A stretch of DNA of 64,000 nucleotides from Cranoglanis bouderius. Its lineage: Eukaryota > Chordata > Actinopteri > Siluriformes > Cranoglanididae. The notes below the pieces were generated by a model that made no database searches, was not told the origin of the DNA, and saw nothing but the letters and a program-made list of their open reading frames with translations. The DNA is taken from the NCBI GenBank assembly GCA_023630585.1, contig CM042566.1, forward strand, positions 15,230,754 to 15,294,753, written 5' to 3'. Each line of letters begins with the position of its first letter. Position 1 is the first letter of the stretch. The position numbers were made by a program, and so were the translations under genes. Positions 22,339 to 32,513 of this stretch are shown in pieces.

Positions 22339-22923
22339 TGTTAGGTTTTCTCTCTTTTTCTCTTGCAACTTAGCAACGCCCTTCCACATTCCACAGAGCG
22401 CATTCCAGCACCATTCATAAAGACTCACGTTTTGTTTACCTCTGCCATGTGCGTTTTTGTTTTCAGGTTCACGTCATGTCTCCGCCTCCTGTGTTTCCCC
22501 ATGTGCTTTTGTTATTGTGTTGCGTCATGTCTCTGCCCCCGTTTCCTCATTAGTTCTCCGTTTAATGTTATTATCGTTTCCAGGTGTGTGTGTGTGGATA
22601 AAAACCCCACGCTGTTTCCGCTTCATTGCGGAGTATTAGTTTCAAGTTAGTTTTGATTGGTTTAGTTCCGTAGCTCCGTATTCGTAGTTCAAACTCTTTT
22701 TCCGATTTCCATAGCTCCGTGTTCATGGTTCCCAGACCACTTCCTTACCTCGTGTGTGTTTCCCTACTTTGTGGATTACTACCTTTTTTGATTATGACCT
22801 GGATTATGATTTGTCTTTTTTGTTGTACATTCCTGTGTTTTTTGTAAATAAACTTTTCTGTATTAACTGACGTCTCACCAGCGCATGCATCCTGACTCCT
22901 CTGCCCTACCTGCTAACATAACA
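22339..22923 (+). repeat. 3' LTR of copy A
   Basis: This 585-bp partner of 19760-20384 lacks about 20 bases present near 20025 of the 5' LTR, plus smaller differences. It is preceded by a run of Gs and CTC (about 22329-22338), which occupies the place of the usual polypurine tract in all four copies. Confidence 0.9.
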
Positions 22924-23136
22924 ACATAGTGTTTCCTGTGTTGGTGGCAGTGTATCTGGCAACAGCTCTAACGTTTATGGTCCATCTTAGGCAAAAAAGC
23001 TCTACATTGGACATCAGGCTTTGTGAAAAGTTGTGATGTTCTAGAGCAAAACTAACAGCATATCTGGACTCAGCATCTAAGTATTAGTAAGAAATAGCTA
23101 TCAGATCCTATTCAGCAAATCTGATGCAGGGCAGTG

Positions 23137-23723
23137 TTACAGAAGGAGTCAGAATCGATTGAACAATATGTCACAGATTTAAGATTGAAAAGATTGTGCA
23201 ACTTTGGTATGTTATGTGACTCTCTGAATCGGGATCAATTAGTAATTAGAGTACAAGACAAAAGAGTAAGGATTCAATTATTGAAAGAGACTGACCTTAC
23301 ACTGGAAAAGGCAATTAAAATTTGCCAAGTGTCAGAAAGTGCAAAGGCACAAATAAAGACTTTTAGTGATAAGAAAGAGACCGCAGTGGTCGATGCAGTA
23401 CGATGTGTCAAAGAAAGAGTGACAGCAAAGATGAAAAAGCCAAAGCCCAGTCAGGAAAGCAGAAGCAGAGGAAACAGGCATGCACCACAGTCCAGCTTTT
23501 GGAAAAGACTGCAGGAAATGCAGAAAAAAATAATAATTTAGCTAAATGTTGTTTCTCAAAGAAAAAAGTGCAGCTAGTGGAACAGCTGAGCGACAGCAAG
23601 GATGAAGAGGCTCCAATCTTTGTGGACTCAGTCGAAGAAAAACAAAGTGTTCCAGAGGATAAATGGATAGCACACATGGATGTGAACAGACGTTTCACTG
23701 AAACTGGACACGGGCACAGATAA
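23137..23723 (+). pseudogene. Gypsy gag, C-terminal part
   Basis: Reading resumes in the same frame as 19076, with IEQYVTDLRLKRLCNFG, LVIRVQDKRVRIQLLKE and AIKICQVSESAKAQ, typical of the capsid C-terminal domain of vertebrate Ty3/Gypsy Gag. After 23541 the reading shifts to the 23403 frame (SKKKVQLVEQLSDSKDEEAP). No intact CCHC knuckle is visible; KCCFSKKK near 23545 may be a remnant. Gag would have formed the particle shell. Confidence 0.78.
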
Positions 23724-24080
23724 ACATCCTGCCCATGAAAGACTTTCATAGACTACGAAAAAAACCCAAAGCACTTGACAAAAAGTTAAATCTGAGGACA
23801 TACTCTAACAAACCCATACTCACTAAGGGGGTGTGTAGAGTTAGCCTGTCTAATAATGAAAAAAGAGAGATGCTCTATTTATGCTTGTTGAAGGAAATAA
23901 ACAGACTATACTGGGACTGATAACCTGCATACAGCTAGGTCTAATAAAAAGAATCCATGTCATAAATAAAGAAAAGGTGACATCTCAGGGGAAAAAAGAG
24001 AGTAAAGAGGTCACTTCAAATGGAATATACATAGTGAATGGGTTAAAGAATACAAAAAAGTGTTCAGAGGAGTAGGCTGC
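23640..24080 (+). pseudogene. Gypsy aspartic protease remnant
   Basis: KLDTGTD, the Asp-Thr-Gly active-site signature, is encoded at 23701-23721, in a frame different from the upstream gag reading. The protein then continues as MKDFHRLRKKPKALDKKLNL and, after a frame change, ILGLITCIQLGLIKRIH, the usual end of a Gypsy protease. At least two frameshifts are present. The enzyme would have processed the polyprotein. Confidence 0.72.
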
Positions 24081-24225
24081 TTACCAGGCGTATGAATATA
24101 TGATAGGTGATATGAAAGCTGAGGGAAAATGCAGAACACCCAGTCATACACCCAGCAAGAAGGGTGTCAGAGAGACTGAGAGAGAAACTAGATACTCTGA
24201 TAAAAAGGAGTCATCAGAAAGGTAG

Positions 24226-25360
24226 AAGAACCTACAGAATGGGTAAATTCTCTAGTTATATTAGAGAAACCTGATGGTGATCTAAGACTCTGTATAGATC
24301 CAAAAGATTTGAACAAGGGATCCAACATGAGCATTATAGGCTACCAACAAAATCAGACATAAAATGTGTGATGAGGGGAGCATGCTACTTTTCTAAATTG
24401 GATGCCTCATCTGGGTTTTACCAAATAGCGCTAGATAAGGAAAGTGTAAAGTTATGTACCTTTAATACACCTTTCGGCAGGCATTGTTTCTTACAGTTAC
24501 CATTTGGCATCAGCTCAGCCCCGGACGTTTTTCACAAAACCATCGAGCAACTGTTTGATGGAATAGAGGGAGTAGGAGTTTTTATAGACGATGTGGTAGG
24601 CTGGGGCAGTACAAACAAAGAGCATGATGTAAGACTGTGCAGGGTCCTAAATCAAGCACAAAAATCAGGTCTGAAACTGAATAAAAATAAGTGCCAGTTC
24701 GAAGTGAGAGAAATTACATTCCTGTGAGAGAGACTGTCTGAAGCAGGGGTGCAGTCAGACTTAGAAAAAATCCAGGCAATTGCAGAAATGCCGGAACCAT
24801 GTGACAAGAAAGAACTACAAAGAGCCTTAGGGTTAGTAAACTATCTGGGAAAAATTGTTCCAAATCTGTCAGCAAATACTAGGGTGTTGAGAAGCTTGTT
24901 AAAAACAGATGCAGTGTGGCAGTGGGAGCAAAAGCATGCTAAAGAGTGGGAGTGGCTAAAGAGCAGCTTAACAAAAGAACCTGTTCTGATCATTTACGAC
25001 CAAGACAGACCATTAAAAGTCTCAACGGATGCATCAAAAGCTGGTTTGGGAGCAGTTCTCCTCCAGCAGCATGACATCTGTGGAAAGAAACTACGCATAA
25101 ATAGAAAAAGAGACACTTGTAGCAGTGTTTGGCTGTGAAAAATTCCACGAGTATGTACATGGCAGAGCAGTGATTCTAGAGACAGATCATAAGCCACTAA
25201 TAGCAATATCACAGAAACCACTAGGAGAAGCTCCACCACGTAGTCAACATTTAATGTTGCGACTACAAAAATATGATCTGACATTTGAAAATCCAGGAAA
25301 ACACCTAGTAGTAGCTGACAAACTAAGCAAGGCTAACTTACATAATACCAAAAGAACCAC
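24226..25360 (+). pseudogene. Gypsy reverse transcriptase and RNase H
   Basis: The reverse transcriptase begins with TEWVNSLVILEKPDGDLRLC, then IDPKDLNK, then YFSKLDASSGFYQIAL, FGRHCFLQLPFGISSAP and the catalytic FIDDVVGWG (in place of YVDD), ending with LNKNKCQFEVREITFL before a TGA at 24725. RNase H follows with LKVSTDASKAGLGAVLLQQ, a frame change near 25090, then ILETDHKPLIAI and VVADKLSKAN. The domains are almost complete in length, but several stops and frame changes inactivate the gene. Confidence 0.88.
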
Positions 25361-25653
25361 TGAGGATGATGTGCAGATTCATGTAGACTCTATCAAGGCA
25401 CAAATGCCAGTGTCAACTACAAAATGGGCTGAAATAGCTAGAGAAACACTGACGGATGAACAACTAAGGAGAGTAATGGAACAGATACACCTTCCTGGTC
25501 ATGGAAAACTGGAAAAGCCATACCAGCACTTTAAAGGTGAGCTGTCAGTGCTAGATGGGGTTCTGTTAAAAGGCACAAAACTTGTCATACCTACCTCCAT
25601 GAGAGCACAGATGTTGAGACTTGCGCATGAGGGACACTTGGAGATAGAGAAAT
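25361..25653 (+). pseudogene. Gypsy Pol linker and start of integrase zinc finger
   Basis: After RNase H the frame stays open through a linker to MLRLAHEGHLEIEK, the HxxxH half of the integrase zinc finger. At 25653 the frame is cut by a 3.9-kb retrovirus-derived insertion. The CxxC half follows in frame at 29566. The insertion is flanked by GAAAT at 25649-25653 and 29561-29565. Confidence 0.85.
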
Positions 25654-25702
25654 TGTTAGGATTTGAATCAATATCCCGGGACAAGCCTTAAGCGCAGTTT
25701 TC

Positions 25703-25721
25703 TGGGGGCTCGTTCCGGGAT
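25703..25721 (+). promoter_or_regulatory. Primer-binding site for tRNA-Pro
   Basis: TGGGGGCTCGTTCCGGGAT differs by one inserted T from the classical proline-tRNA primer site of gammaretroviruses. An inverted match, ATATCCCGGGAC at 25671-25682, pairs with GTTCCGGGATAT at 25712-25723, making a potential hairpin around the site. Confidence 0.8.
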
Positions 25722-26247
25722 ATCTACTGAGAGTTAAGAATAATTTTTCATTTGTTTACTCTGCCTTGAAGTATCTCATGTATCCTAATTGAACTACATG
25801 CGTCGCATAAATATTCCGTGGTGTTCTACGGAAGCAATTGGAAGTAACTGTTAGTAGAATCTTTATTGTGGGGTTTTTTTTCGAAGAAAAATTTGGTTCC
25901 GACCGCTGATTAGTGTTTCTATTGGCATTATAAATAACTGTTTCTGACCGCTGATTAGTGTTTCTATCAGCATTATTACAAATAACTGGTTCCGACCGCT
26001 GATTAAAGGTTCTATCGGCATTGTTCAAAATATAGATGGTATAACCCTATCGTTCAAAGAATTTTAAAATGGGAGGATAAACCGAGTCTGTCTCGGTCGG
26101 GTGCACTATTTTTATTTTATTTTTCTCTCTCTCTCTGATCCTCTCACTGTTTGAAAATATTTGTACCGCCACACTGCACATTTCTGCTGTCTTTTGTTGT
26201 GTTGTCTTTGTTGTGTGTCATTTGTTCTGTGTGTAAATCATTAAGAC

Positions 26248-27750
26248 ATGGGTGGAAGTGGTCAGTCCAAGTCAGTGATAACCCCTAATGATTGCATGTA
26301 CAATCGGGGATTTGGCATTTTTGTACAACCTTTTATTGACAATTTGGCAGGATGGACTAGAGGTTCTGTTCAGTGGCGTCCTTATCCTAGAGAGGAATCC
26401 TTTAATGAAAATGATTTAAATACAGCTATATTATTAGTAAATGAATAGTATGGGGACTCTCAGTGGGATTATGATTACATGACACGCACACTAAATAAGT
26501 TTAAATATATATAAAATTTTTAATACATTTTTGGCTAGACCAGAAACCTAATTGGGACACGCAGCTTGATTGTAAGTACAAAGGAAAATCGAATGTTAAA
26601 AACTCTGCACAGCTCAAGGTGAGAAATTCTAAAAGTAAAATTATATTGGCATGCCCCTCAGTTCCAACACCAACAGCACCACCGTCCTATAACTCATCAA
26701 TACAACAACCTTCAGACGCAACTCCAATATTTAAACCACATCCGGAAGTGCGTCTCAAACTAACCACTACTCAGAAAGTACAGCTGACTCCGCTACTGTC
26801 ACCCACCTAACTCTCGTAACTATGACGCTCATGCTGAGTGAAACATTGCCACACCATTCGTGCAGGTTGGTAACTGTTTCACACTGAAGCCACCCAGTAT
26901 TGCTGAAATAAAAGCCATCTGTGATGCTTTGCCTTCACCAGATAAACCTGGTCACTTTGTAGACTCCCTTAAATATCAAACTACATACACTCAGTTAACT
27001 GGTCCCGATTTTCATTGTATTTTATTGAAGATCCTTGGCCACGACACTACAGAGGAACTTCTAATTGTAGACATTCCAACACTTGGCTTAGCTCAAGATG
27101 AGATCCGGGGTAGAGGTACACATGCAGACCCATATGAGCATGTCTGGAGTAACCATCAACATCTTAATAATTTTTATAACAAACTGCGTACCTTCTTGCA
27201 GCAAAGATCACAAGGGAAACAGGATCTCTCACACGCAGCGAACATTAAACAGCAGGTACATGAATCTCCTAGCTCTTTCCTAATTCGCTTCCAGAAGAAT
27301 GGGAGAATAATTCACGTTTGCCTCTAGGGGGAGACCATACCATTGTATTCATAAACATGTGTTTGAACAACATGCACCCTGAATGTGTTCAACCCATCAG
27401 AATTACTATGCAAAATCTGCAGAGACTGACTGCATATCAGTTTGCCACTCGTGTTAGGGAATTAGAATCTGCCAGGGTCTTTGAAGCTCCTATCAAACCT
27501 AAGGCCAAACCCATAATGGCGTCTAACATTTACGATAAACACTATATAAGTAACAGGCGAGTAGGTAACTGCCATTATTATATTCCAGGACATTGGGAAA
27601 GGGAATGCCATAAAAAACAACTTGATCTCCAATCTCGCCCCACTTCTAGTGGACAGGTTTCCACTCCTAAAATCCAACAAACTCAACAGTCTCAGAATAC
27701 CATCCCAAATGGGAACTACCCTTCCCAGTGGACTTTCAAACAACCATAGG
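26248..27750 (+). pseudogene. Retroviral gag remnant
   Basis: The frame begins MGGSGQSKS, an N-myristoylation signal of retroviral matrix proteins, 0.5 kb after the primer site. A PTAP late-domain motif immediately followed by PSY lies near 26665-26690. Capsid-like text (26860-27327) precedes a degenerate zinc knuckle, CHYYIPGHWEREC near 27570, which lacks one Cys and is one residue short. The region is split over at least four frames by stops and small indels. In a live virus it would form the particle; here it is inert. Confidence 0.78.
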
Positions 27751-28066
27751 GCTGCCACAGAGTACAGAGAACCCCTCCATGCTTTTTTTAATTTTGTCTA
27801 GCGACCCACAGTCACTCCCTATCATCCATTTGTGTGTTGCCGATAGGGTGTACCCCTTTATGGTAGATACTGGGGCTACATGCACCTTGTTTGGGAAACA
27901 GTATTGTGGGCCTGTGTCGGGCGCTAGCATTAACTCTGTGGGAATAGATGGGGTTCCTGTTACCTGTCATAAGACATTCCTTCTCCAAATCACCAGCCCT
28001 GACAATCCTGATATTATGTTTTACCATAAATTTGTTGAGATTCCTTCTTCAGCATTTAATCTTTAA
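27728..28066 (+). pseudogene. Retroviral protease remnant
   Basis: VYPFMVDTGATCTLF contains the Asp-Thr-Gly active site of a retroviral aspartic protease. The segment is open for 112 codons and overlaps the end of the gag reading. It stands alone and ends in a stop before reverse transcriptase. Confidence 0.8.
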
Positions 28067-28078
28067 GGCCACAATGTT

Positions 28079-28830
28079 TTGTCTAAACTGTATTGTTCTC
28101 TCTCTTTTGAGCAGGTCTGTTTCATGCTGTGCACCCCATCCAATTTATTGTTTTCCTCCATTGTTTCTCCTGAGCCAGAGACACATGACAACCTGGTAAT
28201 TCCTGTTGCCCTTGTCGACATCCCACATACGCTGTGGGCGACACATGCTAACGGGGTGGGACATATACAGGTGGCCCCCTACATTGCTAAATTGCGTTCG
28301 TCTATGCCTGTGTACTGTAAACAATACCCACTCTCTCCTGAGAAGGAAGAGGGTGTGGGCACGGTTATTCTTTCTCTTTTATCACAGGGTGTCCTTGTTC
28401 CAACTTCATCCCCTTACAATATTCCTGTCAACCCAGTGAGAAAACCTAATGGTAAGGGATGGCATTTCACACAAGTTCTTAGGTGTATTAATGATCTGGT
28501 GATACCTCTTAGCCTGTTAGTGCCTGACGTATGTTCAGTACTGTCCTCTATTCCTCATAATCATGCCTACTTGTAGTGCTTTTTTCAGTGTCCTTGTGAG
28601 TGAGTAGAAGCAGCCCATCTTTGCATTTACATTTAAACAACAACAATACATCTGGACCCGCCTGCCTCAGGGGTTCATTGATTCTCCATCCGTGTTCTCT
28701 TCCACCGTGCACACAGCCCTCTTCTCCCTGGTCCTCCCTGATGATTGTTCCCTCCTGCAGTACGTGGATGATATTCTCCTCTCCCCTGCGGACAACTCTA
28801 TATGCATACAGGGTTCAATGGCTCTCCTAA
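28079..28830 (+). pseudogene. Retroviral reverse transcriptase remnant
   Basis: KQYPLSPEKEEGVGTVI, SQGVLVPTSSPYNIPVNPV and RKPNGKGWHF are the entry motifs of a gammaretrovirus-type reverse transcriptase. A frame change and a stop (TAG near 28574) follow. LPQGFIDSP-type text and the catalytic QYVDDILLSP lie near 28680-28780. Sequence past the palm is deleted and joins LTR sequence at about 28895. It is non-functional. Confidence 0.8.
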
Positions 28831-28894
28831 TGTGGATTCAAGGCATCCCTCTCAAAGCTTCAGTACTGCCTGCCTCTGGTACATTATCTGGGAT

Positions 28895-29202
28895 TCCTAG
28901 AAACCATATGGTGTTGTTCCTGTCTTACATCAATAGGCTTCCATTCTATTCCATTCTATGCAAATACACCTGTCACCTAACCAATCAATAGATAACCCCT
29001 TGTCTCTGTTGTGTGCCAAGCCAGATATATATGCTGCCTTTTCTTTGAATAAAGAGAGATTCTGCCATTTGAACTTTGTGTGTCTGTGTGTCATTTGGCA
29101 AACTCTCCAAAGATCTTGGTGCAGGAAGCGTGCAGTGGGGCGAGGGTGCCGTCTTTCTTGTGTACTCTCACTTTCTCTCTTCTTAGGAATTGTAACAACA
29201 GA
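28895..29202 (+). repeat. Partial 3' LTR of the retrovirus
   Basis: The segment contains U3-like text, a polyadenylation signal (AATAAA at about 29047) and a C/T-rich U5 end finishing TAGGAATTGTAACA. The first part (28895-29011) is repeated in inverted form at 29196-29303. The 5' portion of U3 is lost at the junction with reverse transcriptase. Confidence 0.65.
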
Positions 29203-29560
29203 GACAAGGGGTTGTCTATTGATTGGTTATGTGAAAGGTGTATTTGCATAGAACAGGAAGCCTATTGATGTAAGACAGGAACAACACCATATGGTTTCTA
29301 GGAAGTAATAAAAGGACAACAAATGTTGTTTGGGGAAGAATGTAAAAGAACGCAAATGGTATTCGGGGAGACAGAGGAATACACAAATGGTGAGGGGCTT
29401 CCTCTGTCTGCACCCAAGTCAACAGAGAAACAAAGAGAAAAGGTGCCAACACAGGAACCAGGAAACAGAGAAGGGAGGGGGTGTTCACAGAGAGGACAGG
29501 AGGGGAAAGTGTTAATATGGGGACAGAGAGGGAAAAAATTAATAAGATTAATGCTAAATA
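29196..29560 (-). repeat. Inverted LTR-related segment closing the retroviral insertion
   Basis: The reverse complement of 29196-29303 matches 28895-29011 closely (ATGGTGTTGTTCCTGTCTTA, AACCAATCAATAGA). The remaining 260 bases probably represent U3 and pre-LTR sequence missing from the direct copy. The block ends exactly at the GAAAT duplication, so it was part of the integrated unit or arose without disturbing the right junction. Confidence 0.7.
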
Positions 29561-29565
29561 GAAAT

Positions 29566-30525
29566 GTAAAAGGAGGCCATGTGAGGTACTGTATTGGCGA
29601 GGTGTGCACATGGATAATGTGACATTAGTGCAGCGTTGTGAGATATGTCAACGACATAGATACCAGCAACCCAAAGAGCCAGTGAAACCACACGACAAAC
29701 CAAATGTACCATGGGGAAAAGTTGGAATGGACTTCAACTCAAAGACAAAGACTACTTGTTACTTATGCACTATCATTCTAATTACCCAGAATTTGTGCAG
29801 TTGTCAAGCACAACAGCGGAAAATGTAACTGCACACACAATAGCCATCTTTGCATGTCATGGAATTTCAATGACTATGATAAGCGACAATGGACCGCAAT
29901 TCAGAAGTCAGTGTTTTAAAGACTTTGCTAGAAATTATGGCTTTGAGCAAATAACATCAAGTCCCATATACCCACAATCCAACGGTCTAGCAGAGAAAGG
30001 AATATAAATCATGAAACAACTCCTGAAAAAAGCATCAGAAATGAGGGAAGATCCATACTTGGCTATTCTCAACTACAGAGCATCACCACTGGAGAATGGA
30101 ATTTCATAAGCAGAAATGCTCATGAACCAGAAACTACGGACAAGGCTTCCATCAGCAAAGCATCTTGATCTGGAATGCATCGAACTCTCCTAATGTGAGC
30201 CAGATGGAGCACTACAACAAAACTTGCATGGGAAGAGATAGTGCAGGTGAGAGGTGAGGGACAGTGGGGACCACTGGCTAAAGTGGTCAAAGAAGTCATG
30301 CAGGTCATATGAATTACTAACTGAACATGGACAAATAATAAGGTGGAACAGGAGACACCTGTTGAAAGTGCCTCAGAAAGAAATCAGAATCATGGAAAAT
30401 GACACAAAGGACCTGGCAATTTCAAAACAAAGTGAAAAACTTGAAATGACAGACATACATAAGGTACCAGAGACAGTTAAAGACAAGAATCTGGTTGAAA
30501 CACAGGTAGAACGTTCTAAGTGACA
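29566..30525 (+). pseudogene. Gypsy integrase
   Basis: The frame resumes with CKRRPCEVLYWRG and the zinc-finger half CEICQRHRYQQP. The core follows: GKVGMDF (first Asp), a frame change, ISDNGPQFRSQCF (second Asp) and QSNGLAEKG (Glu), ending with a stop at 30005-30007. A C-terminal region reads ELLTEHGQIIRWNRRHLLKV in a third frame. All catalytic residues can be located, but stops and frameshifts break the gene. The Gypsy sequence is interrupted at 30605 by Tc1-F. Confidence 0.85.
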
Positions 30526-30605
30526 AATAGTCGCTTAGACCAAATAGAAATGTGAAGGTGTTGTATTGCGATGGAGCAGTGAAATGTTGTTTAGGACAAT
30601 ATATA

Positions 30606-31931
30606 CAGTCATGTGAAAAAATAGGTTCACCCCATGGAAATTGTTGGCTCTTTTGACATATTTCGACAAGCAAACATTTGATCATCTTTGAAACAGTGCC
30701 TATTAATGAAGTTGATATACTTGAACAAAACCACAAGGAAAATTAGCTTTTTCAATCATTTATTCAACAGGAATATCAATAGATGTGATATTCTTCTGTG
30801 GAAAAAGTAAGTACACCCTTGGCCTCAGAAGATAGTATTGCCCCTTTTAGTAGAAATAACTTCTTGTAGGTGTTTTGCATAATTGTCTACCAGGCTTGCT
30901 GGAATTTTTGACCACTCTTCCATGCGATATTCTTTCAGTTGCAAATTGTCTGAGGGTTTTCTTGCATGTACTGCCCATTTCAAATCTCCCCACAACATTT
31001 CAATGGGATTCAAATCTGGGCTTTGGCCAAGCCATTTCATAACCCTCCATTTCTGTGTGCTTACGATCATTATCCTGTTGAAAGGTCCACTTTCGGTTCA
31101 ACTTGACAGATGGCCTCACATTATTTTCAAGCATTCTTTGATATGATGCATTATTCATAGTTGAATCAATGAATGCAAGCTGTCCAGTGCCTGAGGAAGC
31201 AAAGCAACCCCAAACATAACATTTCCACCACCATGCTTCACAGTTGGTATGAGGTGCTTCTCCTGAAAAGCACTTTGGTCTGGGCCAAACATGTCTGTTG
31301 TTACTGTGGCCAAACAACTCTATCTTTGATTCGTCTGTCCAGAGCACATTATTCCAAAAGGCCTGGTCTTTGCCTATATGCTCATTGGCAAACTGTAGTT
31401 TTGCAAAGTTTTTTTTCCTGGCACGTCTCCCATGTAAGTCAAATTTGTGCAGTGTCTTTCTGATTGTAGAAGCATGCACGTTGACACCAACAGTTGCAAG
31501 ACTTACTAAAAGATCATGTGATGAAATTGTGGGGTTCTTGGAGACTTTTTTTTGCATCAGATGATCTGCTCTGCTCTTGGGCTGAATTTTCCAGGATGGC
31601 CAGTCCTGGACAAATTGGCAGTCAGTTAAATCTGCACCATTTGTAGATTATTTTCTTTACTGTGGAATTATGTATTTCCAACAATTTGAAGATCTTTTTA
31701 AATCCCTTGCCAGACTCATAGGCATCCACAACCTTTTCTCTGAAGGCCTTACAGAACTCTTTAGATCTTGGCATGATGACACCACACACCTCAATAGCAA
31801 AGGGAACACCAGATGCTAGATATGAGAGGGGTATAAATAAGACAGGTTCCACCTGCACTCCCTAAGCAGGTCCTAATCACTGCTAATCACGATCTAATTC
31901 CAAGGGGTGTACTTATTTTCACACAGCATGC
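30606..31931 (-). mobile_element. Tc1/mariner element, family Tc1-F
   Basis: The left end CAGTCATGTGAAAAAATAGG follows TA at 30604-30605. The right end GGGTGTACTTATTTTCACAC is its altered inverted partner, running into a TA/CA microsatellite. The element is about 1.33 kb. Its transposase is on the minus strand. It is the first of a row of Tc1-related elements that split the Gypsy element downstream of integrase. Confidence 0.85.
30825..31770 (-). pseudogene. Tc1-F transposase pseudogene
   Basis: Coding starts at ATG about 31770 (MPRSKEFCKAFREKVV) with helix-turn-helix text LEIHNSTVKKIIYKW. After a frame change, the 31557-31000 piece carries STIRKTLHKFDLHGRRARKK, the first catalytic motif LWTDESKIELFG, WGCFASSGTGQLAFID and the second motif FQQDNDRKHTE. 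The last piece (31070-30825) carries SPDLNPIEMLWGDLKW with the catalytic Glu. All three catalytic residues survive, but at least two frameshifts separate them. Confidence 0.88.

Positions 31932-31977
<46 letters not shown>
31932..31977. repeat. TA/CA microsatellite
   Basis: A short (TA)n is followed by about 19 CA units, lying exactly between two Tc1-type termini. Confidence 0.93.
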
Positions 31978-31980
<3 letters not shown>

Positions 31981-32430
31981 AAAGTCTTGCACCCTATTTC
32001 TTTAGTACAAACTTTGTTATAGATTTTTTTATTTTATGACTTCTGCATTATCAAGTCAGTACAAAAACATTATAGATTCCCAAACATTAGTTTTCTTGCA
32101 CAAAATTAAATGTTACAGAAAAATGTTTGTATGTCATTAAAATAAGCAGCATATTACATAAGAGACCACTTTTCAGACAAAAAACATAATGAAGGCTGCT
32201 GGGTTTTACTGCAAAAATAAGAAGCAAGTGTGAAAGTCAAAGTCTCCAGAAGAACTGTGGCTGGTTCTGCAAGATGCTGCAAATTGTCCCAGAGACTACT
32301 ATTTTTATTTATTTTTTTTATTTTTTTGTCACACCAAATATTGACTCTGTTTCATGAATTTAATTATTTTGAAAGCATCTTTGCTCTACAGCATTTTTTT
32401 GCATGTACCTAAAACTTTTGCACAGTACTG
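31978..32430. mobile_element. Tc1-derived MITE
   Basis: Left GCAAAAGTCTTGCACC and right AAAACTTTTGCACAGTACTG are inverted ends of a family whose full terminus is CAGTACTGTGCAAAAG. The inner text (AAGTCTCCAGAAGAACTGTGG) matches a Tc1 transposase region, but no frame longer than 60 codons exists. It is an internally deleted, non-coding element whose left tip has been lost into the CA repeat. Confidence 0.75.

Positions 32431-32435
<5 letters not shown>

Positions 32436-32510
<75 letters not shown>
32436..32510. repeat. (TA)n microsatellite
   Basis: Roughly 37 uninterrupted TA units lie between the MITE and the left end of Tc1-G. TA is the Tc1 target, so the run may have favoured the neighbouring insertions or expanded from their duplications. 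Confidence 0.97.

Positions 32511-32513
<3 letters not shown>

Larger units (their letters stand above)
19760..22923 (+). mobile_element. Sushi-type non-autonomous LTR element, copy A
   Basis: The 5' LTR (19760-20384) and 3' LTR (22339-22923) begin TGTTAGGTT and end ATAACA. ACATA flanks both sides (19755-19759 and 22924-22928), a clean 5-bp duplication. The 1.95-kb interior encodes a Gag-like protein followed by repeat peptides and contains no protease, reverse transcriptase or integrase. Copies B (34674), C (38957) and D (45986) share this layout. It is inserted in the CACTA-like element. Confidence 0.9.
19077..23136. mobile_element. Small CACTA-like DNA transposon in gag, itself hosting sushi-type element A
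   Basis: The left end CACCACCCTGCATC (19077) and the inverted right end CACTGCCCTGCATC (reading back from 23136) match at 12 of 14 bases. TTA flanks both sides (19074-19076 and 23137-23139). CACTG termini plus a 3-bp duplication point to the CACTA/EnSpm superfamily; a Harbinger-type element, which also favours TTA, is the alternative. Its own sequence is about 0.89 kb (19077-19759 and 22929-23136), with no transposase frame. Removing it rejoins gag in frame. Confidence 0.72.
25654..29560 (+). mobile_element. Rearranged, deleted endogenous retrovirus (gamma/epsilon-like)
   Basis: A 5-bp GAAAT duplication bounds a 3.9-kb block with a retroviral leader, gag, protease and part of reverse transcriptase. 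RNase H, integrase and env are missing. The 5' LTR is essentially absent. The 3' side carries a partial LTR (28895-29202) followed by an inverted LTR-related segment (29196-29560). Multiple stops and frameshifts make it non-functional. It is a deleted fossil inside the Gypsy integrase. Confidence 0.82.

Noticed and set aside
24230..25650. Domesticated Gypsy-derived host gene
   Set aside because: Stops at 24725 and elsewhere, plus several frameshifts and large insertions, show ordinary decay, not a preserved frame.
25654..25700. A complete but tiny 5' LTR of the retrovirus
   Set aside because: Fewer than 50 bases precede the primer site, and most do not match the 3' LTR; at best the last 15 bases of U5 are represented.
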